A stretch of DNA of 64,000 bases, from positions 3,523,001 to 3,587,000 of the forward strand of contig NC_013204.1 of NCBI RefSeq assembly GCF_000024265.1, given 5' to 3'. The translations under genes were made by a program, and so were the position numbers. Shown in pieces: positions 9,022 through 18,357 of the stretch; positions within the stretch are counted from its first letter, which is position 1; each line of letters opens with the position of its first letter. Below the pieces are notes generated by a model. The model was given only the letters and a program-made list of their open reading frames with translations. It was not told where the DNA came from and made no database searches. The stretch is from Eggerthella lenta DSM 2243 (GTDB lineage: Bacteria; Actinomycetota; Coriobacteriia; Coriobacteriales; Eggerthellaceae).

Positions 9022-10266
9022 ATGGGCTTTCTTTCGAGATTCGAAGGCAGGATGGAAGACACGTTCGAGGGCGCTGCCGACAAGATGTTCGACGCCCCCA
9101 TCTCGCCGGTCCAGATAGCGAAAAAGGCCGAGAAGCAGATGCGCCGCGAGAAGATGGTGGGCGCCGGCAAGCAGTACGCGCCCACTTTGTACACCGTGCT
9201 GGTGAACCCGGACGACGACCGCCGCCTGATGGGCTACTACCCCACGCTGGCGGGCGAGACGGAAACGTACCTGACCGCGAAAGCTTCCGAGCAAGGCCTC
9301 GTGATGGACGGCCAGCCGCTCGTGCGCTTCATCGTGGACGAGGACCTGAAGCACGGCAAATTCGACATCATCGCCGAAGCGGTGGCCGCTCCCATCATCG
9401 CGCAGCTGCGCGCCGAGGAAATGCATCGTTACGGCCTGGCCGCCGCTCCCGCGCCCGGCGGGTACGGAGCCCCCGCGCAGCCCTACCCCGCGCCGCGCCC
9501 CCAGGCGCCGGCTCCGCAGCAGTACGGCGGATACAACCAGGGCTATGCCGCCCCGGCTCCCGCGCCCGCTCCGTACGGCGGCTATGACCAGCACGATCCC
9601 CAGGGCCAGTACGACCCCGCGCCCATGAACGTGGACGCGTACGGCCAGCCCCAGCAGCTCCCCTACGTGCCGGAAGACGAGATCGACCGATCCATCGATT
9701 ACGGCGAGTACACCTTCGACAGCCGCGACTTCGACGAGCAGCGCGACAGCATCCAGCCTCTCGACCGTCCCGAAGCCGTGGATCCGTTCGCCATCGGCGC
9801 AGCCGCAGCCGGTGCGGGAGTCGCCGCCGGCGCCGTTGCCGGAGCGGGTATGGGCGCCGCGACGTCGCAGCCCTACCCCGCCCCGCAGCCGCAACCGCAG
9901 GCCCAGCCGCGCATGGCCGCCGAAACCGTCGTGTTCGCCGGCGGGCAGCAAGCGGCGACCCCCATGCCCGCGCAGGCCGCGGTGCGCGCCCGCCTCATCG
10001 ACACCACGAACAACCGCGCGTACGACCTGGCGTCGGCGCGCCTGCTCATCGGCCGCGAGTCGAAGAACGACATTGCCGTGCACGACGTGAACGCATCGCG
10101 CACGCACGCCGAGCTGCGCTTCGAGCCGCAAGGCGTATGGACCATCACCGACCTCGGCTCCACGAACGGCACCCTGGTGAACGGCCGCGAGGTTGCCACC
10201 CAGCCGCTCTCCGAAGGCGACCGCATCACTATCGGCATGACGAACTTCATGTTCACCCAAGCCTGA
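9022..10266 (+). CDS. fhaA: FhaA-type protein: DUF3662 plus C-terminal FHA domain
   Basis: 414 residues from the ATG at 9022, behind AAAGGAG. Residues about 1-125 match the DUF3662 domain found at the N-terminus of FhaA proteins (MGFLSRFEGRMEDTFEGAADKMF). A long Pro/Ala/Gln/Tyr-rich linker spans about 140-320. The C-terminal FHA domain has the phosphothreonine-binding signature (LLIGRESKNDI, SRTHAEL, DLGSTNGTLVNG). FhaA binds phosphorylated partners of the kinase PknB in peptidoglycan regulation. It is the first gene of a five-gene operon in the same order as in other actinobacteria. Confidence 0.9.
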   Translation: MGFLSRFEGRMEDTFEGAADKMFDAPISPVQIAKKAEKQMRREKMVGAGKQYAPTLYTVLVNPDDDRRLMGYYPTLAGETETYLTAKASEQGLVMDGQPLVRFIVDEDLKHGKFDIIAEAVAAPIIAQLRAEEMHRYGLAAAPAPGGYGAPAQPYPAPRPQAPAPQQYGGYNQGYAAPAPAPAPYGGYDQHDPQGQYDPAPMNVDAYGQPQQLPYVPEDEIDRSIDYGEYTFDSRDFDEQRDSIQPLDRPEAVDPFAIGAAAAGAGVAAGAVAGAGMGAATSQPYPAPQPQPQAQPRMAAETVVFAGGQQAATPMPAQAAVRARLIDTTNNRAYDLASARLLIGRESKNDIAVHDVNASRTHAELRFEPQGVWTITDLGSTNGTLVNGREVATQPLSEGDRITIGMTNFMFTQA

Positions 10267-10287
10267 GCGGAAACGGAAGGATAACCC

Positions 10288-10701
10288 GTGATCGACGTCG
10301 TACTTCTTATCGTACGCCTCCTGTTCGTCGCGCTACTGTACCTGTTCCTGTTCGCAATTATGAAAACGGGCATCGGGCTGGTGCGCGGCCAGCGCAAGAA
10401 GGAACGCACCTGGAACCTCTCGGTGGAGAAGGGGCCGAAGGAGCTGCGCGGCGTATCCATCGTCGTTCGCGGGCCCGTCATCGTGGGCCGCAGCCCCGGA
10501 GCCGACATCGTGGTGGGTGCCGGATACGTGTCCGGCCGCCATGCGCGTTTCCAGCTTATGGGGCAGAACCTGTTCGTTGAGGACCTGGGATCCACGAACG
10601 GCACGGGCGTGAACGGCCAGCCCATCACCGAGCCTACCGCCCTTCGGAACAACGACGTCGTGAACGTGGGCGACGTGGCCATTCGCGTGAGGTTCGCCTA
10701 A
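10288..10701 (+). CDS. fhaB: FhaB-type membrane-anchored FHA protein
   Basis: 137 residues from a GTG start. An N-terminal transmembrane helix (VVLLIVRLLFVALLYLFLFAI) is followed by one FHA domain (PVIVGRSPGADIVV, SGRHARFQL, DLGSTNGTGVNG). In mycobacteria FhaB (FipA) is a PknB substrate that links the kinase to FtsZ and cell-wall proteins. It follows fhaA by 21 bp and shares one base with the ATG of the phosphatase gene, so translation is coupled. Confidence 0.9.
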   Translation: MIDVVLLIVRLLFVALLYLFLFAIMKTGIGLVRGQRKKERTWNLSVEKGPKELRGVSIVVRGPVIVGRSPGADIVVGAGYVSGRHARFQLMGQNLFVEDLGSTNGTGVNGQPITEPTALRNNDVVNVGDVAIRVRFA

Positions 10702-11888
10702 TGGCCGCCGATCGTTCGTACAAATCCACTCCGCGCACCCGCAAGGGGGCGCTCACCTCGTTCGGCAGCCGCACCGACATCGGCTGCCTTCGCGATCACA
10801 ACGAGGACAGCCTCGTGGTCACGCCGCCCCTGTTTGCCGTCGCCGACGGCATGGGCGGCCACGCCGCAGGCGAAGTGGCGTCCGAGATAGCCGTGCGCGT
10901 GCTGTCCGAACTTGCCCCCGAACATCCTGACGTGGAAGCGCTCGGCCGCGCCATCGAGGAGGCGAACCGCGCCGTCATCCAAGCAGCGCGCGAAGGGCGC
11001 GGCCGCCAAGGCATGGGAACCACCATGACCGCGGCCATGCTGGAAGGCGAGCGACTGGTCATCGCCCAGGTAGGCGACTCGCGCGCGTACCTGCTGCACC
11101 AGGGCAAGCTCCAGCAACTCACGCGCGACCACAGCCTGATGGCCGACATGATCGAGGCCGGGCAGCTCACGCCCGAAGAGGCGCGCACGCATCCGCAGCG
11201 TTCGGTGATCACGCGCGCGCTCGGCAGCGACGCGCACCTCCACCCCGACATCTACGAGATCAACGTCGAAACCGGCGACCGCCTGCTCATCTGCTCCGAC
11301 GGCCTGTCGGGCATGATCTTCGACGACCAGATCGAGAACACCCTGCGCCGCGTGCAAGACCCGCAGCGCTGCGCGTCGCAGCTGGTGAACGAGGCTATCG
11401 CGGCGGGCGGCCACGACAACGTCACCGTCATCGTGGCCGACGTGACCGGCTACGCCGAAGTGCGCCGTAAGAAGCTTGCGCGCAAGACCAAGCTGTCCAT
11501 TGCGCTGGTGCTGGTGCTGTTCGCGGCCATCATCGCCGGAGCCGCCTGGGGCACGCAAACCTACCTGAACACCGCCGCTTATCTGGCAAACGACAACGGC
11601 AAGGTGGCCGTTTATCGGGGGGTTCCCGGCTCGGTGCTGGGGCTGTCGTTCTCGCATCTGGAGCGCACCACCGACGTGACGGTGGCCGATTTGCAGCCGG
11701 GCGTGGCCAACCGGCTGAACGAGGGCATCCGCGTGGACGACATGGAAGCGGCCGATGCTCTCGTGAAGGAGTACGAGGACGAGATCGCCGCACGCTCCAA
11801 GAACCAGGCGGAAGGCGGCAACGCCGAAAGCGGCCGAAACGCGGACGCGAAGGATGCGTCGGACGCTAAGAACGGCGGTGCCGCGTGA
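10701..11888 (+). CDS. pstP: PstP-type PP2C Ser/Thr protein phosphatase
   Basis: 395 residues. The PP2C catalytic domain (about 20-255) shows the metal-binding motifs RTDIGCLRDHNEDS, VADGMGGHAAGE, SDGLSG and GHDNVTVIVAD. A transmembrane helix at about 263-285 (LSIALVLVLFAAIIAGAAW) is followed by an extracytoplasmic part of about 100 residues ending in a charged tail. It dephosphorylates proteins modified by the kinase encoded downstream. The gene ends in GTGA shared with the start of the next gene. Confidence 0.93.
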   Translation: MAADRSYKSTPRTRKGALTSFGSRTDIGCLRDHNEDSLVVTPPLFAVADGMGGHAAGEVASEIAVRVLSELAPEHPDVEALGRAIEEANRAVIQAAREGRGRQGMGTTMTAAMLEGERLVIAQVGDSRAYLLHQGKLQQLTRDHSLMADMIEAGQLTPEEARTHPQRSVITRALGSDAHLHPDIYEINVETGDRLLICSDGLSGMIFDDQIENTLRRVQDPQRCASQLVNEAIAAGGHDNVTVIVADVTGYAEVRRKKLARKTKLSIALVLVLFAAIIAGAAWGTQTYLNTAAYLANDNGKVAVYRGVPGSVLGLSFSHLERTTDVTVADLQPGVANRLNEGIRVDDMEAADALVKEYEDEIAARSKNQAEGGNAESGRNADAKDASDAKNGGAA

Positions 11889-14659
11889 CGCGCCGCAACG
11901 TAGAACTCGTCCTGCTGCTGGTGGCGGCGCCCGTGGTGGCGCTGCTGTTCGCCATGATCGCCATCAACCAGGGGCAATCGCTCGACATGACCACCCTCGG
12001 CGTACCGGCGGCCATCTTCGTGGCCTTCGTCATCGCGCACCTCGCCGTGCGCAAGTTCGCCGCCAACGCCGACCCGGCCCTGCTGCCCCTCTCGTTCGCG
12101 CTGTCCGGAATCGGCATCGCGTTCGTCACCAGCCTGGCGCCCAACCTGGCCGTCGGCCAGGTGATGTGGCTGTTCGTGGGCGTAGCGTGCATGGTGCTGG
12201 TGCTGGTGTTCGTACGCAACCTCGACAAGGTGGCGAACTACAAGTACACGCTCATGATCGTGGGCTTCCTGCTGCTGCTGTCGCCGCTGGTTCCGGGCCT
12301 CGGCCAGGAGATTTACGGCAGCCGCATCTGGCTGCATATCGGCAGCTACTCCTTCCAACCGGGCGAGATCGCCAAAATCGTCATCGTGCTGTTCCTGGCG
12401 GGCTACCTCGCGCAGAACCGCGAGATGCTGTCGGTGTTCACCTGGCGCGTGGGCCCGTTCAGGCTTCCCGACATCCGAACGTTGCTGCCGCTGCTGCTGA
12501 TGTGGGGCATCGCGCTGGTCATCGTCGTGTTCGAGAAGGATCTGGGCAGCGCGCTCGTGTTCTTCTTCGTGTTCCTGGTCATGCTGTACGTGGCTACGGG
12601 AAAGAAGTTCTACCTGGTCATCGGTTTGGGTCTCATCGCCATCGGCGGCATCGGCGCGTTCATGGCCTTCGGCCACGTGCAGGTGCGCGTGAACACCTGG
12701 CTCGACCCCTTCGCCGATGCGCAGAACACGGGCTACCAGCTGACGCAGGCCATCTACTCCATCGCGGACGGCGACTTGTTCGGCGTCGGCATCGGGCGCG
12801 GCCTGGCGGATCAGATCCCCGTCGTTGAGAGCGACTTCATCTTCGCGGCCATCGCAGAAGAGATCGGCCTTCTGGGCGCGGCCGGCGTGCTGCTGCTGTT
12901 CCTGTGCTTCGCCGTGCGCGGCTTCGTGACGGCGGCGCGCGCGAAGAGCGACGTCAGCTCGTTTGTGGCCGTGGGTCTCACGTCCATGATCGTGCTGCAG
13001 GCGTTCATCATCGTAGGCGGCGTGACCAGGCTCATCCCGCTGACGGGTCTTACCCTGCCCTTCATCAGCCAGGGCGGCTCGTCGCTTTTGGCCAGCTTCA
13101 TCATCGTAGGCTTCCTGCTGCGCTGCGGCGACGAGGGCACGGGCGTGGGTCAGGAGATGGCCAGCGCCACCACCTCGCTGCACGCCAACAGCGTACTGGG
13201 CCGCGTGTCGCTGGGCAAGCGCCTGAACCACAGCATGCTCTTGTGCTCCGCCCTGTTCGCGCTGCTGGTAGCGAACCTCACGCTCATCATGGTGGTGCAG
13301 GCCGACTATTACCAGAACATGCCGGGAAACAACCATACGCTTGCGAAAGAAGCGCGCTCGGAGCGCGGCACCATCGCCACGTACGACGGCGTGGTGTTAG
13401 CGCGCAGCGTGAAGGAGGAAGACGGCACCTACGAGCGAGAGTACCCGGCGGGCGACTTGGCCAGCCACGTGGTAGGCTACTCGTCGCCTCAGTTCGGCAA
13501 CTCCGGCATCGAGAAGGCGTACAACGACACGCTGAAAGGCGAAGAGAACTTCGCATCGTGGACCGACGTGCTGAACTCGTTCGCCGGCATCGGCACCGCG
13601 GGAAACGACGTGACGCTCACCCTCAACTCGAAGATCCAGCAAGCCGCGCAGGATGCGCTTGCCGGACGCAAGGGCGCGTGCGTGGTGATGGATCCCGACA
13701 CAGGCGCCATCCTGGCCATGGCCTCGGCTCCCACATACAACGCGGCCGACTTCGCGGCGGTCATCGAGCAGGCGAACGCGAACCCTGACGACAGCACCCT
13801 CGTCGATCGCGCGGCAGGATCGCTGTACGCACCGGGCTCCACGTTCAAGATCGTCACGCTGGCCACCGCGCTCGAGGACGACGTGGCCGGCGAGGACACG
13901 GTGTTCTCCTCGCCCGGCACCATGGAGATCGGCAACGCAACCGTCTCTAACTTCAACAAAGCGAACTACGGCAGCCTCACCTTGGCCCAAGCAACCGAGC
14001 TTTCGTCGAACACGGTGTTCGGCCAGCTAGGCGTAGAGATGGGCGCTGACAAGCTGGTCGCCGGAGCCGAGAGCTTCGGCTTCAACAAGGAGATCGACTT
14101 CCCGCTGTACACGCCCGAATCACTCATGCCCTCGGCCGAGGACCTGCAAAAGAGTCCCTGGGAGCTGGCATGGGCAGCCGCCGGCGAGCCGGTGGGAGAC
14201 ACCACGCGCCCCGGCCGCGAGAGCCCGGCCGGCCCCCAGGCCACCGTGCTCGAGATGGCCATGGTGGGCACAGCCATCGCCAACGACGGCGTCATCATGC
14301 AGCCCTACCTCGTCGACAGCGTGAACAACGCCAACGGCGAACGCAGCTTCTCGGCCTCTCCGACGAAACTGATGCAAGCCGTCAGCAAGACCACGGCCGG
14401 ACGCGTGCGCGACGTGCTGCTGGGCGTCGTGCAGAACGGCACCGGCACCGCGGCCGCCATCCCCGGCATCGACGTAGCCGGCAAAACCGGCACCGCCGAG
14501 AAGGAGAACGGCAACGACAGCTGGTTCGTGGGCATGGCGCCGGCCGAGGATCCGCGCGTCGTGGTGGCCATCGTCATCGAGGACGGCGAAGAGGGAGTGG
14601 GAACCGCTAAAGCGCAGAATGTATTGAAAACAGCTTTGGAAGTTCAGGGACTTTTGTAG
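11885..14659 (+). CDS. RodA/FtsW glycosyltransferase fused to a class B penicillin-binding protein
   Basis: 924 residues, GTG start overlapping pstP by 4 bp. Residues about 1-430 form the SEDS polymerase (about ten helices, with the conserved FEKDLGSALVFF and FISQGGSSLL regions). A further helix (about 450-470) leads into a PbpA-type transpeptidase with all three catalytic motifs: S652-T-F-K655, S707-S-N709 and K867-T-G869. In most actinobacteria rodA and pbpA are separate adjacent genes. Here they form one chain, giving a fixed 1:1 polymerase-crosslinker unit. The reading frame is continuous and both halves are full length, so it is a true fusion. Operon position supports control by PknB/PstP phosphorylation. 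Confidence 0.92.
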   Translation: MTRRNVELVLLLVAAPVVALLFAMIAINQGQSLDMTTLGVPAAIFVAFVIAHLAVRKFAANADPALLPLSFALSGIGIAFVTSLAPNLAVGQVMWLFVGVACMVLVLVFVRNLDKVANYKYTLMIVGFLLLLSPLVPGLGQEIYGSRIWLHIGSYSFQPGEIAKIVIVLFLAGYLAQNREMLSVFTWRVGPFRLPDIRTLLPLLLMWGIALVIVVFEKDLGSALVFFFVFLVMLYVATGKKFYLVIGLGLIAIGGIGAFMAFGHVQVRVNTWLDPFADAQNTGYQLTQAIYSIADGDLFGVGIGRGLADQIPVVESDFIFAAIAEEIGLLGAAGVLLLFLCFAVRGFVTAARAKSDVSSFVAVGLTSMIVLQAFIIVGGVTRLIPLTGLTLPFISQGGSSLLASFIIVGFLLRCGDEGTGVGQEMASATTSLHANSVLGRVSLGKRLNHSMLLCSALFALLVANLTLIMVVQADYYQNMPGNNHTLAKEARSERGTIATYDGVVLARSVKEEDGTYEREYPAGDLASHVVGYSSPQFGNSGIEKAYNDTLKGEENFASWTDVLNSFAGIGTAGNDVTLTLNSKIQQAAQDALAGRKGACVVMDPDTGAILAMASAPTYNAADFAAVIEQANANPDDSTLVDRAAGSLYAPGSTFKIVTLATALEDDVAGEDTVFSSPGTMEIGNATVSNFNKANYGSLTLAQATELSSNTVFGQLGVEMGADKLVAGAESFGFNKEIDFPLYTPESLMPSAEDLQKSPWELAWAAAGEPVGDTTRPGRESPAGPQATVLEMAMVGTAIANDGVIMQPYLVDSVNNANGERSFSASPTKLMQAVSKTTAGRVRDVLLGVVQNGTGTAAAIPGIDVAGKTGTAEKENGNDSWFVGMAPAEDPRVVVAIVIEDGEEGVGTAKAQNVLKTALEVQGLL

Positions 14660-14666
14660 ATAAGGT

Positions 14667-14713
14667 ATGCTGATGGCCCGTATACTGTCTGGAAGAAGTA
14701 TACAGCCCAGCAT
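14667..14713 (+). promoter_or_regulatory. Nested inverted repeat between the rodA-pbpA fusion and pknB
   Basis: GTATACT at 14680-14686 pairs with AGTATAC at 14697-14703. An outer ATGCTG at 14667-14672 pairs with CAGCAT at 14708-14713. The structure fills most of the 75-bp gap before pknB and could be an attenuator, RNA-processing site or operator. No T-run follows. Confidence 0.4.
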
Positions 14714-14734
14714 GTAACCTAAAGGAGCTAAAAC

Positions 14735-16738
14735 GTGACCGGAAACATGATAGGCAGGGTATTCAACAACCGCTACCAGATAACCGAGCGCATCGGCATC
14801 GGCGGTATGGCAGAGGTGTACCGGGCGCAGGACAACGTGCTTGGCCGTCTGGTCGCCGTGAAGGTCATGCTGCCCCAATACGCCGCCGACCCGAACTTCA
14901 CGCAGCGCTTCAAGCAGGAAGCCGCCGCTGCAGCCAACCTCCAGAGCCCCTACATCGTGAACGTGTACGATTGGGGTCAGGACGAGGGCACCTATTACAT
15001 CGTCATGGAGTTCGTGCGCGGGTCCGACCTTAAAACCGCCATCATCGAGCGCGGCGCCATCAACCAGCGCAAAGTCGCCGAGATCGGCTCGCAGGTATGC
15101 CAGGCGCTTTCCGTGGCGCACGGACTGGACATCATCCACCGCGACATCAAGCCGCAGAACATCATGGTGCAGCCCGACGGCAACGTGAAGGTCATGGACT
15201 TCGGCATCGCGCGCGCGAAGAATTCCGTCATGACCCAAACCTCCTCGGTGCTGGGCACGGCTCACTACATCTCCCCCGAGCAGGCGCAGGGCAAGGACCT
15301 CACCGCCACCAGCGACATCTACTCGCTGGGCATCGTGCTGTACGAGTCGGCCACGGGACGCTTGCCGTTCGACGGACCCGATGCCGTGAGCGTGGCCATG
15401 AAGCAGGTCAACGACCTGCCCGTGCCGCCGCGCGAGATCAACCCCGATATCGATCCCGCGCTCGAGGCCATCATCATGAAGGCCATCGCGAAGAACCCGG
15501 CCGACCGCTTCGCCACCGCGAAGGACATGCGCCTCGCGCTGAACGACTACCTGGCCGGACGGCCCGTCAACCTGGGCGAAGGCTTCACCAGCGCCGAGAC
15601 CGTGGTCATGGGCGGCGTGGTGCCCCCCGTCGGCGTGGCCGACGGCACGGCCGTCATGCCCGCGATGGGCGGCGTCAGCCCCGCATCCCCCACCGCGGCG
15701 CAGCGCTCCTACAACGCGAACAACACCAGCGGGAAGAAGAACAACAAGAAGACCATCGCCATCGTCATCGGCATCATCGCGGCTCTTGCCGTGGTAGGCG
15801 GCATCGCGTTCGCCCTCATGTCGGGCAGCGGGAACGACAAAGACAAGGTCGCCGTTCCCAGCGTGGTAGGCCAGACGGTGGATCAGGCCACAGCCGCCAT
15901 CGAAGGAGCCGGTTTCGAGCTGGGGAAGGTGGAGGAGTCGTTCGACGACAAGGTCGAATCCGGCAAGGTGATCAGCCAGGATCCGAAGGGCGACAGCAAG
16001 CAGGCCAAGGGCACTAAGATCAACCTCACCGTGTCGAAGGGCGTGCAAGAGATCACCGTGCCCGATCTGACGGGCATGACTGCCGATCAAGCGCAGAAAG
16101 CGCTCACGGCCAGCGGGCTGAAGTACGCAAAGGGAGCCGCCGAGTACTCCGACACCGTCGAGAAAGACCACGTGGCGCGCCAGGACATCGCAGCAGGCGA
16201 GAACGTAGCCAAGGACACCGTGGTCACGTACTACCTGTCGCTAGGCTCCGAAGGCATCGAGGTTCCCAACGTGGTGGGCATGTCGCGCGGAAACGCCGTG
16301 ACCACGCTGAATAACGCAGGCCTGATCGTGGATACCGACAACTACACCTACGAGGCCAGCGACCAGCCGGAAGGCACGGTGCTCGCCCAAACACCCGCAG
16401 CAGGCTCGAAGCTGCAAAAGGACGGCTTGGTGGCGCTAACGCTGAGCAAGGGGCCCGAGAAGAAGACGTTCTCCGTCGCGGTCAACGCGAATGGAGGCGG
16501 CAAGATCTCGGCCAGCGCTTCGTCGGTAACCGAGGGCGACAGCGTCACCATCACCATCACGCCCGATAGCGGCTACGAAGTAGCATCGGCCAGCGGCTTG
16601 GACGACGTGCCGAAGTCAGGCGGCACCTTCACCATCTCGAATGTGAAGGCGAACGTCAACGTGAACGTGACCTTCCAGGCAGTTACGCCATCCCCCACGC
16701 CGGATCCCAAGCCAACCGACGACACCAACAAGAACTAG
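14735..16738 (+). CDS. pknB: PknB-type Ser/Thr kinase with PASTA repeats and an extra C-terminal repeat domain
   Basis: 667 residues from a GTG with the ribosome site AAAGGAG. The kinase domain (about 14-275) is intact: glycine loop GIGGMAEVY, Lys43, catalytic IIHRDIKPQN (Asp137) and DFG at 155-157. A transmembrane helix at about 345-365 leads to three PASTA repeats (about 370-570) that bind peptidoglycan fragments. After the PASTA repeats comes a module of about 70 residues (FSVAVNANGGGKISASASS through VNVNVTFQAV) resembling bacterial surface repeat domains, then a Thr/Pro-rich tail. That extra module is unusual for PknB. The kinase controls cell-wall growth with the upstream genes. Confidence 0.93.
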   Translation: MTGNMIGRVFNNRYQITERIGIGGMAEVYRAQDNVLGRLVAVKVMLPQYAADPNFTQRFKQEAAAAANLQSPYIVNVYDWGQDEGTYYIVMEFVRGSDLKTAIIERGAINQRKVAEIGSQVCQALSVAHGLDIIHRDIKPQNIMVQPDGNVKVMDFGIARAKNSVMTQTSSVLGTAHYISPEQAQGKDLTATSDIYSLGIVLYESATGRLPFDGPDAVSVAMKQVNDLPVPPREINPDIDPALEAIIMKAIAKNPADRFATAKDMRLALNDYLAGRPVNLGEGFTSAETVVMGGVVPPVGVADGTAVMPAMGGVSPASPTAAQRSYNANNTSGKKNNKKTIAIVIGIIAALAVVGGIAFALMSGSGNDKDKVAVPSVVGQTVDQATAAIEGAGFELGKVEESFDDKVESGKVISQDPKGDSKQAKGTKINLTVSKGVQEITVPDLTGMTADQAQKALTASGLKYAKGAAEYSDTVEKDHVARQDIAAGENVAKDTVVTYYLSLGSEGIEVPNVVGMSRGNAVTTLNNAGLIVDTDNYTYEASDQPEGTVLAQTPAAGSKLQKDGLVALTLSKGPEKKTFSVAVNANGGGKISASASSVTEGDSVTITITPDSGYEVASASGLDDVPKSGGTFTISNVKANVNVNVTFQAVTPSPTPDPKPTDDTNKN

Positions 16739-16746
16739 GAATCTCC

Positions 16747-16777
16747 GCGATGCGTCTTCGGGCGCATCGCTTTTTTT
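16747..16777 (+). terminator. Rho-independent terminator of the pknB operon
   Basis: Stem GCGATGCG/CGCATCGC with an 8-base loop (TCTTCGGG), followed by seven T residues, 9 bp after the pknB stop. Confidence 0.9.
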
Positions 16778-16844
16778 ATGCGTCCTGCAAGGCGTCCTGC
16801 AAGCTCGGGGCAAGCCGGACGATTAATGCTACAATATCAAACGC

Positions 16845-16920
16845 GCCTCCGTAGCTCAGGGGACAGAGCACCGCTCTCCTAAAGCGGGTGCCGCGCGTTC
16901 GAATCGCGCCGGGGGCACCA
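16845..16920 (+). tRNA. tRNA-Arg (anticodon CCU)
   Basis: 76 bases including an encoded CCA end. The acceptor stem GCCTCCG pairs with CGGGGGC. The D arm GCTC/GAGC, anticodon stem CCGCT/AGCGG with loop CTCCTAA, and T arm GCGCG-TTCGAAT-CGCGC are all present. Anticodon CCT reads AGG codons. Confidence 0.95.
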
Positions 16921-16930
16921 TCTGATCGCA

Positions 16931-16955
16931 AAACGGCGCCTCTCGGGCGCCGTTT
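16931..16955 (+). terminator. Hairpin terminator after tRNA-Arg
   Basis: Stem AAACGGCGCC/GGCGCCGTTT with loop TCTCG, then a T-rich stretch. It lies between the tRNA and the converging histidine kinase gene and may act on both strands. Confidence 0.75.
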
Positions 16956-16990
16956 CTTCTTGCAAGCCGGAAGCGCGTTCCGCCCTCCTC

Positions 16991-18307
16991 CTACTGGTAC
17001 TCGCGCAGAGCCCCTTCCTTCAATACGAGGATCACGCAGGTTCCCTTGCCGAGCTCGCTTTCCACTTCCATATGCGTACCGGGACCGAAGTAGCCGCAGA
17101 TTCGATCGTGCACGTTCTTCACCGCGATGCCGAGGCCGAGCGACGATTCGGGATGAAGAATGTTGCAGCGCGCCTCTTCGGTCATACCCACGCCGTTGTC
17201 GCACACGCGCACAATCACGTCGTTGCCCGTGACCTCGCCCGTCACCTCGATAGTCAACTTCCCCTCGCTCGGCATGGCGTGGCGTACAGCGTTCTCCACG
17301 AGCGGTTGCAGCAAAAAAGGCGGCACCAGCATGTCTTCCACACGAGGATCGATGCGCATCTCCATCTCCACGCGGTCGGCACCGAAACGCGCCACTTCGA
17401 ACGTGAAGTACCGCTTCGTTTGCTCCATCTCACGCGCGAACACGATCAGATCGGCGGAGTCTTCAAGCGTTCGGCGATAGAACACGGCGAATTCGCGCAG
17501 CAGCTTGCGCGCCGTTTCGGGGTCGGTGCGAATGAGTGAGGCGATGGTGTTGATGGTATTGAACAAGAAGTGCGGGTTGATCTGGCTTTGGAGCATCTTC
17601 AGCTCCATGCGCGTGGCCAACTGCGTCTGCTCTTCCAGCGCCGATGCCGCCATCTGCGTGGACAGCAGTTTGCCGAACCCTTCGGCGATGGACTTCTGCG
17701 TCTCGCTGATATGCTTCGCTCGGCGATAGTAGAACTTGAGCGTGCCCTCGACGTTGCGGCCTATGGCAAGCGGCACGATGATGGCTGCCTTGATATTCGA
17801 CGACTCGCTGGGGAAGCCGATATCTTCGGGCGTGAACAGGATGCGCAGCTTGCCGTCGGCGAGCGTGGCATGGGTCGCGTGGGTGCGGATGATGCTGCCC
17901 GGCAGGTTCTGAGCTTCCTCGAAGCCTGCGTATCCCAAAATCTGCTTTTTGTCGGTGATAGCCACGGCGATAGCCGCGGTGGACGGCAGCAGCAACCCGC
18001 AGATCTTCTGCGCGGCCTTGTAATCCATGCCGTCGTTCATGCAGGTCAGCGTTTGGCTAGCCAGCTTCAACATGGAGTCAGACTGACGAGCGCGCACCGA
18101 ATCGGGATCCATGATGAGACGGATGACCACCACTATGGACAGCGTGAACACCACGCCTGCGCATACCATGATTGCCACGTTGCGGTACGGCACCGCGATG
18201 GACCACAGCAACACAAGACCCGAAAGCGCCGTCACCGTGAACATGAACATCTCGAGCGTGAAGAAGCGCGGCAGCGCCGATTTCGACTCCCCGGTCTCTT
18301 CCTGCAT
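16991..18307 (-). CDS. LytS-family sensor histidine kinase
   Basis: 438 residues. Two transmembrane helices lie at about 17-65, then a GAF-like sensor region (about 75-220). The His_kinase (LytS-type) domain contains the signature LQSQINPHFLFNTINTIAS, and the ATP-binding part contains LVENAVRHAMPS, VCDNGVGMTEE and SSLGLGIAVKNVHDRI. LytS-type kinases usually pair with a LytTR response regulator, but none is nearby, so this is an orphan sensor. It lies 50 bp downstream of the TauE-type permease gene on the same strand, so the two are probably cotranscribed. The permease may supply or share the sensed ligand; that is inference. Confidence 0.87.
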   Translation of the reverse strand: MQEETGESKSALPRFFTLEMFMFTVTALSGLVLLWSIAVPYRNVAIMVCAGVVFTLSIVVVIRLIMDPDSVRARQSDSMLKLASQTLTCMNDGMDYKAAQKICGLLLPSTAAIAVAITDKKQILGYAGFEEAQNLPGSIIRTHATHATLADGKLRILFTPEDIGFPSESSNIKAAIIVPLAIGRNVEGTLKFYYRRAKHISETQKSIAEGFGKLLSTQMAASALEEQTQLATRMELKMLQSQINPHFLFNTINTIASLIRTDPETARKLLREFAVFYRRTLEDSADLIVFAREMEQTKRYFTFEVARFGADRVEMEMRIDPRVEDMLVPPFLLQPLVENAVRHAMPSEGKLTIEVTGEVTGNDVIVRVCDNGVGMTEEARCNILHPESSLGLGIAVKNVHDRICGYFGPGTHMEVESELGKGTCVILVLKEGALREYQ

Positions 18308-18357
18308 GATACCTCCCCGCGTTGCTCAACCCCGCCCAAGCAGCGCGCTTGAGCCCA

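Noticed and set aside
11612-13336. 574-residue minus-strand frame opposite the rodA-pbpA fusion
   Set aside because: His/Gln/Arg-rich shadow frame; the plus strand has clear catalytic motifs.
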